Positions 18,806 to 26,988 of a stretch of DNA of 64,000 nt are shown piece by piece. Below the pieces are notes generated by a model, which was not told the origin of the DNA, did not search any database, and was given only the letters and a program-made list of their open reading frames with translations. Numbering within the stretch: position 1 is the first letter of the stretch; every line of letters starts with the position of its first letter. The translations under genes were made by a program, and so were the position numbers. Source of the stretch: Ekhidna sp051379705 (GTDB lineage: Bacteria > Bacteroidota > Bacteroidia > Cytophagales > Cyclobacteriaceae); NCBI RefSeq assembly GCF_051379705.1, contig NZ_CP179868.1, forward strand, positions 1,984,001 to 2,048,000. The letters are read 5' to 3'.

Positions 18806-18861
18806 ACAAATGGAATTGAAATCGGGTCTACTTTGTTGACCAACTACAGCCGCAAATTGGC

Positions 18862-18869
18862 TAATTTTG
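18862..18869 (+). promoter_or_regulatory. Candidate Bacteroidota -7 promoter element
   Basis: TAATTTTG is a full match to the Bacteroidota -7 consensus TAnnTTTG and lies 17 bases before the ATG at 18887. A TTTG/TTG pair at 18832-18838 could be the -33 element, although the spacing is somewhat long. It would give a very short leader for the small membrane-protein gene. Confidence 0.4.
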
Positions 18870-18886
18870 CACCAAAATCTGAACGA

Positions 18887-19114
18887 ATGCAGGTAGTATT
18901 ATTAGGAATCGGAATATTCGCGTTGTTTTTTGTGGGGTTATCTATCCGCATTTTGCTAAAAAAAGACGGAGAATTTAAGGGGACATGCGCATCTCAGAAC
19001 CCTTACCTAAATAAAGAAGGTGCGTCCTGTGGATTTTGTGGAAAGACAGTAAAGCCAGGACAGGATTGCGGTAACCCGGAATCGGAAGTTAATAAAGTGA
19101 TGGCGAAGTTCTGA
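18887..19114 (+). CDS. Small membrane protein with C-terminal Cys motif, unknown function
   Basis: This 75-residue protein begins with a membrane segment (VVLLGIGIFALFFVGLSIRI) followed by a soluble part with five Cys, including CGFCGK and a further Cys after GQD. The pattern resembles small Bacteroidota proteins labelled membrane or secreted, of unknown role. I chose the ATG at 18887 because it puts the hydrophobic helix at the N-terminus; an upstream in-frame TTG at 18833 would add 18 non-hydrophobic residues. The CxxC pair could bind metal, which is unproven. The following glmM gene is on the same strand 77 bases away. Confidence 0.65.
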   Translation: MQVVLLGIGIFALFFVGLSIRILLKKDGEFKGTCASQNPYLNKEGASCGFCGKTVKPGQDCGNPESEVNKVMAKF

Positions 19115-19157
19115 TCACAGTCTTTCAGTAAAAACTTTTTACTTCTACCTACATATC

Positions 19158-19165
19158 TATATTTG
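19158..19165 (+). promoter_or_regulatory. Candidate Bacteroidota -7 promoter element for glmM
   Basis: TATATTTG matches the TAnnTTTG consensus exactly and lies 26 bases before the TTG start of glmM. A T-rich run (TTTTT at about 19135) lies in the -33 area but has no exact TTTG. This suggests that glmM has its own promoter rather than depending on the small gene upstream. Confidence 0.45.
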
Positions 19166-19191
19166 CGCACCGCTTAAAACACTAGAACGCT

Positions 19192-20574
19192 TTGACACTA
19201 ATCAAATCAATATCCGGCCTGCGTGGAACGATAGGAGGAAAAGCCGGAGATAATCTATCGCCCTTGGATGTCGTCAAGTTTGCTGCAGGCTATGGTGCCT
19301 GGCTCAAAGACGCCCACAAGAAACCAAAAGTCATCATCGGCAGAGATGCTCGACCGTCAGGTACTTCGTTTACTCAATTGGTTGCCAATACCTTGGTGAA
19401 TCAGGGAATAGACGTGGTAGACTTAGGATTGAGCACCACTCCAACGGTAGAAATGGCAGTGCTCGCTGAAAAGGCACAAGGAGGTATTATCCTGACGGCC
19501 AGTCACAATCCTGCAGGCTGGAATGCTCTGAAATTGCTCAACGACAAAGGAGAATTCATTTCCGCAGAAGAAGGCAAAAAAGTACTTGACTACTCCGAAT
19601 CTAAAGACATTGAGTTTGCCCCATCTCATAAGTTTGGCAAGCTTACCACGAACGATTTTTACATCGATCATCACATAGAGCAAGTACTTAAACATCCATT
19701 GGTAGATGTAGAAGTGATCAAAGCTGCCGGATTTAAGGTTGTTGTTGATGCAGTGAATAGCACAGGTGGTGTTTCAATCGTTCCACTCCTTAGGCAAATG
19801 GGAGTAGAGGTAAAAGAGCTATTCTGCGAACCAACCGGAAATTTCCCGCACAATCCTGAGCCACTTCCTGAGAACCTTCAGCAAATCTGTAGCGAATTGG
19901 AAAATGGCAATTATGACCTGGGTGTAGTTGTTGACCCGGATGTAGATCGCCTCGCATTGATTTGCGAAAATGGAGAGCCATTCGGGGAAGAATATACACT
20001 CGTAGCTGTAGCAGATTATGTGCTATCCAAGAAAAAAGGAAACACAGTTTCTAACCTTTCTTCTACGCGAGCACTTCGTGACATTACAGAAAAGCACGGA
20101 TGCGAATACAATGCTTCTGCGGTAGGTGAAGTACACGTAGTGGCCAAAATGAAAGAAACTAAAGCCGTGATTGGTGGTGAAGGCAATGGTGGGGTAATTG
20201 TGCCGGACTTGCATTACGGAAGAGACGCGCTAGCAGGCGTTGCACTGTTTCTGACACACCTCGCCAATTTTGGAAAGAGTACGTCCATGCTTCGAGCGAC
20301 CTATCCAAACTATCACATATCCAAGAACAAAATCGAGCTTACACCGGACATAAACGTGGATGGTGTGCTTGAGGCAATCAAGGAAAAATACAAAGGTCAG
20401 CCTATCAACCTGGTGGATGGCGTAAAGATTGAATTTGATAAAGAGTGGGTGCAATTACGAAAGTCGAATACTGAGCCGATTATTCGTATTTTTGCAGAGT
20501 CTGAAAGTCAGAATACAGCTGAGCATTTGGCCAAAAAACTGATAATGGACATCAAGGAAGTAATTTCCGGCTAA
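19192..20574 (+). CDS. glmM: Phosphoglucosamine mutase (alpha-phosphohexomutase, archaeal-type)
   Basis: This enzyme converts glucosamine-6-phosphate to glucosamine-1-phosphate for peptidoglycan and LPS precursors. The 460-residue protein has the phosphoserine loop TASHNP (Ser104), the metal loop DPDVDRL, the sugar-binding GEGNGGVI and the phosphate-binding RKSNTEP. These motifs are closer to the archaeal/Bacteroidota form than to classic GlmM (DGDGDR, RPSGTEP), so a broader phosphomannomutase/phosphoglucomutase role cannot be excluded. The start is TTG at 19192: MTLIKSISGLRGTIGG is the family's usual N-terminus and no ATG fits. The next gene follows after 12 bases. Confidence 0.9.
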   Translation: MTLIKSISGLRGTIGGKAGDNLSPLDVVKFAAGYGAWLKDAHKKPKVIIGRDARPSGTSFTQLVANTLVNQGIDVVDLGLSTTPTVEMAVLAEKAQGGIILTASHNPAGWNALKLLNDKGEFISAEEGKKVLDYSESKDIEFAPSHKFGKLTTNDFYIDHHIEQVLKHPLVDVEVIKAAGFKVVVDAVNSTGGVSIVPLLRQMGVEVKELFCEPTGNFPHNPEPLPENLQQICSELENGNYDLGVVVDPDVDRLALICENGEPFGEEYTLVAVADYVLSKKKGNTVSNLSSTRALRDITEKHGCEYNASAVGEVHVVAKMKETKAVIGGEGNGGVIVPDLHYGRDALAGVALFLTHLANFGKSTSMLRATYPNYHISKNKIELTPDINVDGVLEAIKEKYKGQPINLVDGVKIEFDKEWVQLRKSNTEPIIRIFAESESQNTAEHLAKKLIMDIKEVISG

Positions 20575-20586
20575 AACCTACTAGTT

Positions 20587-21726
20587 ATGAAAGTGTATTT
20601 TGATAACGCTGCTACTACAGCAATCGACTTGGATGTTTTTGAGGCTATGAAGCCTTATATGCTTGAGCATTATGGTAATCCTTCATCCATTCATTCGCAC
20701 GGCAGACAAGTGCGTACCGCCATTGAAAGGTCTAGAAAAAAGGTAGCAGATCTATTGAATGCGGCGCCTTCAGAAATCTTCTTTACTTCCGGAGGAACAG
20801 AAGCTGATAATACGGCTATCAGATGCACAGTAAGTGATAAATCAATTAAGCACATCATTTCGAGCAAAATAGAGCATCATGCTGTGCTCCACACAGTTGA
20901 AGCGCTTGAAAAGGAAGGAATTAAGGTCAGCTACATCAACTTAAATGATGATGGCCAGGTTGATTACGACCATTTAGAAGATTTACTCAAAAAGAATTCC
21001 AATTCGCTCGTTACCCTGATGCATGCCAACAATGAAATTGGCAATTTGCTGGATATTGAGCGTGTGGGCGAAATGTGCAGAACTCACGACGCATGCTTCC
21101 ATTCGGACACGGTACAAAGCATGGCTCACTATACCCATGACATGCAAAAGCTGAACCTGGATTTTGCAGTTGGCTCAGCACACAAGTTTCACGGACCTAA
21201 AGGCATAGGCTTTCTTTATATCAATCATGAAAACAAAATCCATCCATTGATCCATGGTGGCGCACAAGAACGTAATATGCGTGGTGGGACGGAGAATGTC
21301 TATGGAATCGTAGGTCTGGCCAAAGCGATGGAAATAGCTTATTCGGAAATGGAATCTCATAGAAAGCACATAGAGGGATTGAAAACACGTATGATTGAGA
21401 AAATGAAATCAGCCATAGATGGCTTGGCTTTCAATGGTGTATCTGGTGATTTGGATCAGAGCTTGTATACTGTCCTAAATGTGTGTCTCCCTCCAAATGA
21501 TGACAATGATATGCTACTCTTTAATCTTGACATTGAAGGAGTGTCTGCTTCGGGAGGTAGTGCATGTAGTAGTGGTTCAAGCATTGGGTCACATGTCTTG
21601 GCGGAGCTAAATAGAGATCAAAATCGTGGTGCAATTCGCTTTTCTTTCTCCAAATACAATACATTAGAGGAAGTGGATTATGCGGTTGAGAAGCTTGCTA
21701 AGCTTTATCAGCCAGAAACTGCATGA
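20587..21726 (+). CDS. Cysteine desulfurase (NifS/IscS family)
   Basis: This PLP enzyme removes sulfur from cysteine for Fe-S clusters and thiolated tRNA. The 379-residue protein opens with the typical YFDNAATT. The PLP lysine is Lys200 in SAHKFHGPKG and the persulfide Cys is Cys327 in SGGSACSSGS. The cofactor-site SGGTEADN and HHAVLH segments are also present. No iscU or other Fe-S assembly gene lies beside it, so IscS and NifS/SufS-like roles cannot be separated from context. It overlaps the DoxX gene by ATGA (21723-21726) and follows glmM closely. Confidence 0.93.
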   Translation: MKVYFDNAATTAIDLDVFEAMKPYMLEHYGNPSSIHSHGRQVRTAIERSRKKVADLLNAAPSEIFFTSGGTEADNTAIRCTVSDKSIKHIISSKIEHHAVLHTVEALEKEGIKVSYINLNDDGQVDYDHLEDLLKKNSNSLVTLMHANNEIGNLLDIERVGEMCRTHDACFHSDTVQSMAHYTHDMQKLNLDFAVGSAHKFHGPKGIGFLYINHENKIHPLIHGGAQERNMRGGTENVYGIVGLAKAMEIAYSEMESHRKHIEGLKTRMIEKMKSAIDGLAFNGVSGDLDQSLYTVLNVCLPPNDDNDMLLFNLDIEGVSASGGSACSSGSSIGSHVLAELNRDQNRGAIRFSFSKYNTLEEVDYAVEKLAKLYQPETA

Positions 21727-22184
21727 AAGTAAAACCAATTTTCCATTCGTTTCAGACCAAGGATTTGATACATATCATTCCTCGGTTAATAATAGCGCTA
21801 ATTCTAGCTCAAACCCTACCATTTAAGTTTAGCGGCGCAGAAGAAAGCAAGTGGATCTTTGAGCAAATCGGATGGGAGCCAGCAGGCCGTTATTTGATTG
21901 CGAGTATTGAAACAGTCTCTGTCCTTTTACTTATCACCAACTATTACATACTCGGAGCAATCATCTCACTCAGCATCATTAGCGCAGCAAACTTTTTACA
22001 TTTCACCAAGCTTGGCTTTATTGTAAATGATGATGGAGGAACACTTTTCATTCTGAGCATCATCGTCATTTTTTGCTCACTTTGGGTAGTACTTTATTGG
22101 AATATGCAACGGGTAGAGCAGAAGGTATCAAGCTTTGATTTTGAATGGGATGAGGAAGATGAAGAGGAGTTTTTGAAAGGCTAG
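21723..22184 (+). CDS. DoxX-like four-helix membrane protein
   Basis: This 153-residue protein has about four hydrophobic segments (starting around residues 17, 58, 78 and 109) and an acidic tail (EWDEEDEEEFLKG). The N-terminal IPRLIIALILAQTLPFKFSG and the overall spacing fit the DoxX/MauE-like family, whose members are small quinone- or redox-associated membrane proteins. Its start overlaps the cysteine desulfurase stop (ATGA), pointing to translational coupling and perhaps a link to sulfur or redox chemistry. Its stop overlaps the hemH stop through CTAG (22181-22184). Confidence 0.72.
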   Translation: MKVKPIFHSFQTKDLIHIIPRLIIALILAQTLPFKFSGAEESKWIFEQIGWEPAGRYLIASIETVSVLLLITNYYILGAIISLSIISAANFLHFTKLGFIVNDDGGTLFILSIIVIFCSLWVVLYWNMQRVEQKVSSFDFEWDEEDEEEFLKG

Positions 22185-23194
22185 CTCTCCACTATAACCT
22201 TTAAACATTCCACCCACTTATCTTCTGCATTTAAACTTGGCACCAAATCCCATTTTTCACCTCCGGCTTCAATAAAGTTTTCATGGTACTCTTGCCCCAC
22301 TTCGATGGTTGTCTCCAGACAATCTGAAACAAATGCCGGTGAGAATGCCAGTACTTTCTTTTTACCATTTTTTGCTAGTTCCTGAAGCACATCCTCAGTG
22401 TAAGGTTTTACCCATGGATCTTTTCCAAGCCTGGACTGAAAACATACGGTATAATTTTCCTCGCTTATGCCAAGTTTCTTGGTGACCATTCGTGTTGTCT
22501 CGAAGCACTGCGCTCGGTAGCAATATCTGTTGTGCTCATTGAGGGTAGAGCAGCAACTTCCCAACTGGCAATAATCTTCATACGAGCCTTTTCGTATTTG
22601 TCTCTCTGGTAAGCCATGATAGCTAAACAAGAAATGATCATAGGATTCATTTTCCATCAACTTCCTACCTTGATCGCAGATGGTCTCGATAAAAAGCTCT
22701 TCTTCCAAAAACTGTGAGGTGAACCTGATTTCCGGAATGATCTGCCACTTTTTGGTGATCTCCATCACCTTGTCAATCACTGAGCCGGTAGTTGCAGAAG
22801 CGTATTGAGGGAACAATGGAATTACGTGTAAAGTAGCTACCTCTTCCTTTTGAAATTCTTCTAAAACAGATGTGAGCGAGGGGTTTTGATAACGCATGGC
22901 AAACTTCACAGAATAGTCTTCTGAAAGCTTCTTTGCTAAAAGTTCCGTGATGTCTTCCGTGTAATACTTCAATGGTGAGCCTCGTTCATCCCAAAGTTTA
23001 CGATACTCCGCCGCTGACTTTGGAGATCGGAATGGAGCTATGATACCATTTACCAAAAGAAATCGTGGGAAAGCGGGAATGTCAATGACACGCTTGTCCA
23101 TCAAAAATTCACGCAGATATTTCCTAACATCAGAAACTGCTGTCGAATCTGGTGTTCCCAGATTTACCAATAATACTCCCTTTTTTTTAGTCAT
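22181..23194 (-). CDS. hemH: Ferrochelatase
   Basis: HemH inserts Fe2+ into protoporphyrin IX in the last step of protoporphyrin-dependent haem synthesis. The 337-residue protein starts with GVLLVNLGTPDS and has the catalytic His193 in SYHGLPERQ, the QSRLGKDPWVKPYT segment and the C-terminal SDCLETTIEVGQEY. An unusual internal segment, CQLGSCCSTLNEHNRYCYR followed by AQC, holds six Cys within about 25 residues. Some bacterial ferrochelatases carry a [2Fe-2S] cluster, so this is a candidate ligand site (inference). The gene precedes no other haem gene here. A VTT protein gene lies just upstream (6 bases) on the same strand. Confidence 0.95.
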   Translation of the reverse strand: MTKKKGVLLVNLGTPDSTAVSDVRKYLREFLMDKRVIDIPAFPRFLLVNGIIAPFRSPKSAAEYRKLWDERGSPLKYYTEDITELLAKKLSEDYSVKFAMRYQNPSLTSVLEEFQKEEVATLHVIPLFPQYASATTGSVIDKVMEITKKWQIIPEIRFTSQFLEEELFIETICDQGRKLMENESYDHFLFSYHGLPERQIRKGSYEDYCQLGSCCSTLNEHNRYCYRAQCFETTRMVTKKLGISEENYTVCFQSRLGKDPWVKPYTEDVLQELAKNGKKKVLAFSPAFVSDCLETTIEVGQEYHENFIEAGGEKWDLVPSLNAEDKWVECLKVIVES

Positions 23195-23200
23195 CTGCCT

Positions 23201-23791
23201 CTAGAAGATGTTGGCTTCCCAAATCACTATTCCGTACGCAATGAATCGCAGAAATCGGAATAGAGAAAACCATAGATATTTTTTAAATGAATAATGCACT
23301 GAACCCACCAGCATCGCGATACCAGAAAACGGCAATGGAGTCAGGGCCGCTACTACGACCAAAAAACCACCATAATTGTTTAAATGCTTTTCAAATTTTC
23401 CAAACACACGATATTTCATAATGCGATAGAAACGGGTGTTTTTCAAATAAGCTCCAATGCCGAACCCAATTATACCTGCCAGATAGGAGATCACCGAAAG
23501 CGCCATTATATTGTTGATATAAGCCATGAGAACCTCATTTCTCAGTGACCAAATCATGAAAAATTCTGGTGGGATAATTCCAAAAATTACCTCTGAAGCC
23601 AAGAAAATGAAATACACAATGGTAGGCTGATCATAAACCGGCCCAAGCACAGTCTCCATACTAAAATCATAGTTCTTCCTTAAGTAGATGAAGCCTATGA
23701 CGATGACAGCTAACCATAAAAATCCTCTTAATAGGTTTCGTATAAGAAACCTTCGGCGATCAGGCAATTCATGATGAGACTTATCAGGCAT
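23201..23791 (-). CDS. VTT/DedA-like membrane protein
   Basis: This 196-residue polytopic protein has about four to five hydrophobic segments. The central and C-terminal pattern (GFGIGAYLKNTRFYR, then TPLPFSGIAMLVGS and a basic re-entry KKYLWFSLFRFLRF) is that of VTT/SNARE-associated (DedA, YqaA) proteins. Several of these are polyprenyl-phosphate or lipid transporters. The N-terminus is charged and cytoplasmic-looking (PDKSHHELPDRRRFLIRN). It is 6 bases from hemH and 27 bases from the upstream unknown gene on the same strand, so the three may form one transcript. Confidence 0.75.
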   Translation of the reverse strand: MPDKSHHELPDRRRFLIRNLLRGFLWLAVIVIGFIYLRKNYDFSMETVLGPVYDQPTIVYFIFLASEVIFGIIPPEFFMIWSLRNEVLMAYINNIMALSVISYLAGIIGFGIGAYLKNTRFYRIMKYRVFGKFEKHLNNYGGFLVVVAALTPLPFSGIAMLVGSVHYSFKKYLWFSLFRFLRFIAYGIVIWEANIF

Positions 23792-23818
23792 TATTCAAGC
23801 TAAACTGGAAATGCAAAA

Positions 23819-24451
23819 TTATTGTTCCTCCGGCTTAGTTTCCGGTTCTTTTTTTTGTCTGGATTTTGAAAAAGAAACCTTCCAATAGGGATCTTCCAGC
23901 TCTGTATACCTGCCGTAAAACTGAGTGAGCATAATTTTAACGGCATAATTGAGTCTATTTTGAGCGTCTTGAAAATAATCGATTCTATTCTTTGGATGGT
24001 AGATAAAAAATTTGACAATTGGGAAAGCACAGGTTCTGAAATCCCCTAGAATTTTTTTTACATCAGCCTTCTCTTTCTCCAAAGCTTTCATTGCCTTGCC
24101 ACTACAATTGCCTATGCCTCTTACCAGCGGAATATATATATCATTCGAATATTTTTGAGTTTCTTCCATCTCTGCGCACGCCTCCTCACAAAATGCTTGC
24201 AAAATCCTCAACGAAGGAATACTCATAGATGCTTCTGTAAATACATCCGGCTGCCATAAAATCTCTCTAAAGGTGAATAAAGATGGAAGTAACTCTGTAT
24301 CGTACGAGTCGTCATCTTTTAGCGTTAGCATCGTCTCAGTAGTAATGGTGTCTATTTTTACTTTTCCAGCGCATAGTGAATATGACCAGCCTTGCTCTTT
24401 GCTGTTGACCATTTTCAAAAAATTCCAAATTTCGTTCAGCGCTATCTTCAT
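23819..24451 (-). CDS. Conserved-looking cytoplasmic protein of unknown function
   Basis: I do not recognise this 210-residue protein. It has no signal peptide or membrane helix. The sequence looks mainly alpha-helical (IPSLRILQAFCEEACAEMEE, KALEKEKADVKKIL), with a short Lys/Glu-rich tail (KSRQKKEPETKPEEQ). Five Cys are scattered without a clear metal-site spacing. It is the first gene of a minus-strand series leading to the VTT gene and hemH, and it is divergent from recJ with about 90 bases between the starts. Good codon use throughout and its operon position support a real gene. Confidence 0.65.
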   Translation of the reverse strand: MKIALNEIWNFLKMVNSKEQGWSYSLCAGKVKIDTITTETMLTLKDDDSYDTELLPSLFTFREILWQPDVFTEASMSIPSLRILQAFCEEACAEMEETQKYSNDIYIPLVRGIGNCSGKAMKALEKEKADVKKILGDFRTCAFPIVKFFIYHPKNRIDYFQDAQNRLNYAVKIMLTQFYGRYTELEDPYWKVSFSKSRQKKEPETKPEEQ

Positions 24452-24541
24452 TACGATTGCTTAGGGATCACAAAATAAACATTCGGCATCATATACTGCA
24501 ATATCCTTCATTTTGCGTCACGATTTTATATCTTCAACCCT

Positions 24542-26239
24542 GTGGAAAAAAGATGGGTGTATAAAGACGAGCCGGACAAAGAAATTGTTGAAAAACTCAG
24601 CAAAGAAATCAACATCAATCAGTACTTGTCCAAGATTTTAGTACAACGAGGCATCACTACATTTGACGAAGCAAAAGAGTTTTTTCGTCCTTCGCTTTCC
24701 AGACTTCATGATCCATTCCTGATGCTCAATATGGATAGGGCAGTTAACAGATTGACAGATGCGGTATTCAACAAAGAAAAAATCCTGATATACGGAGATT
24801 ACGATGTGGATGGCACAACATCCGTAAGTCTGATGTTTTTGTTTTTGAAGCAGTTTACTTCAGCTCTAGAATTTTACATTCCAGACCGATACACAGAAGG
24901 ATACGGCATATCTGAGAAGGGCATAAATCACGCGACAGAAAACAAGTTCGATCTAATTATTGCACTGGATTGTGGAGTAAGAGCTATCGATAGGGCCAAG
25001 CAAGCAAAAGAGGCTGGCATTGACCTTATCATTTGTGATCACCACTTGCCAGGGAAAAAACTGCCAGACGCATTCGCACTTTTGGATCCCAAACAAGAAA
25101 ACTGCAGGTATCCATATAAAGAGCTCTCTGGTTGTGGAGTAGGCTTCAAATTGCTGGAAGGTTTTTGCCAGCAAAACACCATTGAAAAAGAGAAGCTGTT
25201 CGAGCTGTTGGATTTAGTAGCAGTAAGCATCGGATGTGATATTGTACCCATAGTTGATGAAAATCGCATTCTCGCCCACTATGGATTAAAAAAGCTAAAT
25301 CAAGCACCATCTGCTGGTTTGAAATCCTTAATTGAGATTAGTGGAAAGAAAAATCAGTTTTCCATCACAGATGTTGTTTTCTCCATTGGTCCCAGAATAA
25401 ATGCGGCCGGCAGACTTACTCATGCCAAAGAATCTGTGAACCTCTTAATTGGTGACTCTACTCAAACGGACGCCTTCGCTGATAACCTGAATGATCGCAA
25501 TAAAGAACGACGTGAATTTGATCAAAACATAACTGAGGAAGCCTTGGAAATGATCTCAGCAATGGAGGAGGGACGTAAATCAACCGTTCTTTTTAAGGAG
25601 GATTGGCACAAGGGTGTAATCGGGATTGTAGCCTCAAGATGCATCGAACATTACCATCGCCCCACCATTATCTTAACGGAATCAAAAGGTAAGGCAACCG
25701 GCTCGGCACGATCTGTTGATGGATTTGACGTTCATGAAGCCATTTCGGAATGTGAAGACCTTCTGGAGCAATTTGGAGGGCACACTCATGCGGCAGGTCT
25801 TACACTTCCACTCACTAACGTAGAAGCCTTCATTAGCAAATTTGAAGAAGTAGTAAGCTCGAGAATCCTTCCAGAACAGCTAATTCCAAAGGTCGAAATT
25901 GATACAGAAATACCACTTGAAGCGATCAATTTTAAAACCTATAATGTGATGAATCAGATGGCTCCTTTCGGCCCTCAAAATATGTCGCCGGTCTTTGGCA
26001 CAAAAAATGTAATTGTGGATACCATTCCGAAAGTGATCAAAGACAAACACATTAAAGGTTATGTGCATGCCGAGAACAGCACCAAACTTTTTGAGTTTAT
26101 TGGATTTGGAATGGCAGATAAGGTAGATCAAATTAAAGTTGGTGACCCTTTTCACATTGCCTATCACCTAGAAGAAAATAATTATTTAGGGAACAAGTCA
26201 CTCATTCTTAATCTCAAGGATGTAAAAATTGATGCATAA
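24542..26239 (+). CDS. recJ: Single-stranded-DNA-specific exonuclease RecJ
   Basis: RecJ is a 5'-3' ssDNA exonuclease used in recombination and mismatch repair. The 565-residue protein shows the DHH phosphoesterase motifs in order: DYDVDG (86-91), DCGVRA (~143-148), CDHH (165-168) and GPRINAAGR. The DHHA1-type GGHTHAAG follows further on, and an OB-like domain occupies the last ~120 residues. It starts with GTG at 24542, which gives the usual N-terminus (KRWVYKDEP). It is followed after 14 bases by lptB and then a GH3 gene, an order common in Bacteroidota. Confidence 0.96.
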   Translation: MEKRWVYKDEPDKEIVEKLSKEININQYLSKILVQRGITTFDEAKEFFRPSLSRLHDPFLMLNMDRAVNRLTDAVFNKEKILIYGDYDVDGTTSVSLMFLFLKQFTSALEFYIPDRYTEGYGISEKGINHATENKFDLIIALDCGVRAIDRAKQAKEAGIDLIICDHHLPGKKLPDAFALLDPKQENCRYPYKELSGCGVGFKLLEGFCQQNTIEKEKLFELLDLVAVSIGCDIVPIVDENRILAHYGLKKLNQAPSAGLKSLIEISGKKNQFSITDVVFSIGPRINAAGRLTHAKESVNLLIGDSTQTDAFADNLNDRNKERREFDQNITEEALEMISAMEEGRKSTVLFKEDWHKGVIGIVASRCIEHYHRPTIILTESKGKATGSARSVDGFDVHEAISECEDLLEQFGGHTHAAGLTLPLTNVEAFISKFEEVVSSRILPEQLIPKVEIDTEIPLEAINFKTYNVMNQMAPFGPQNMSPVFGTKNVIVDTIPKVIKDKHIKGYVHAENSTKLFEFIGFGMADKVDQIKVGDPFHIAYHLEENNYLGNKSLILNLKDVKIDA

Positions 26240-26253
26240 CTTGCACTTCTTTT

Positions 26254-26985
26254 ATGGAATTACGCGCAGAACATCTCATTAAAAAATACAAAAAGAGGAA
26301 GGTCGTAAACGACATCTCAGTCACTGTGAAAACAGGTGAGATCGTTGGACTACTTGGCCCAAATGGTGCCGGGAAAACTACCTCTTTTTACATGATTGTT
26401 GGGCTAATCAAACCGAACGAAGGTCATATCTATCTCGATGAGAAAGACATCACAGAACTTCCCATGTATCAGCGAGCCAAGAAAGGAATTGGATACCTGG
26501 CCCAAGAAGCATCCGTATTCCGAAAGCTCAGCGTCGAGGATAACATCCTGGCAGTGCTGGAAATGACCAAGCTCAGTAAACAGGAGCAAAAAGAAAAGTG
26601 TGAAAGTCTTTTAGAAGAATTTAGCTTGACGCATGTACGCAAGAATCTAGGCCAAGTACTCTCCGGCGGAGAACGAAGGAGAACCGAGATTGCACGTGCT
26701 CTAGCCGTAGATCCAAGCTTCGTTTTGTTGGATGAGCCTTTTGCTGGTGTAGATCCTATCGCAGTGGAAGAGATTCAAACTATTGTAGCGCAGCTAAAAA
26801 ATAAGAACATTGGAATCCTGATCACCGATCACAATGTGAATGAAACACTTTCAATCACGGACCGAGCTTACCTCATGTTTGAGGGAAGATTGCTCAAAGC
26901 GGGCACTGCAGAAGAACTTGCGAATGATGAACAAGTAAGAAAAGTATATCTTGGCAAGCACTTCGAGCTAAAAAGGAAAATATGA
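26254..26985 (+). CDS. lptB: LPS export ABC transporter ATP-binding protein LptB
   Basis: LptB powers extraction of lipopolysaccharide from the inner membrane by LptFG. The 243-residue ATPase has Walker A GPNGAGKTT (35-43), a Q-loop YLAQEASVFRKLSV, the signature LSGGERRR, Walker B FVLLDEPFAGVDP and the switch His in ITDHNV. The GVDPIAVEEIQ segment and the full-length match favour LptB over other single-domain ABC ATPases. The permease genes are not in this window. It sits between recJ and a GH3-family gene (3 bases apart from the latter), implying a common transcript. Confidence 0.93.
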   Translation: MELRAEHLIKKYKKRKVVNDISVTVKTGEIVGLLGPNGAGKTTSFYMIVGLIKPNEGHIYLDEKDITELPMYQRAKKGIGYLAQEASVFRKLSVEDNILAVLEMTKLSKQEQKEKCESLLEEFSLTHVRKNLGQVLSGGERRRTEIARALAVDPSFVLLDEPFAGVDPIAVEEIQTIVAQLKNKNIGILITDHNVNETLSITDRAYLMFEGRLLKAGTAEELANDEQVRKVYLGKHFELKRKI

Positions 26986-26988
26986 TCC

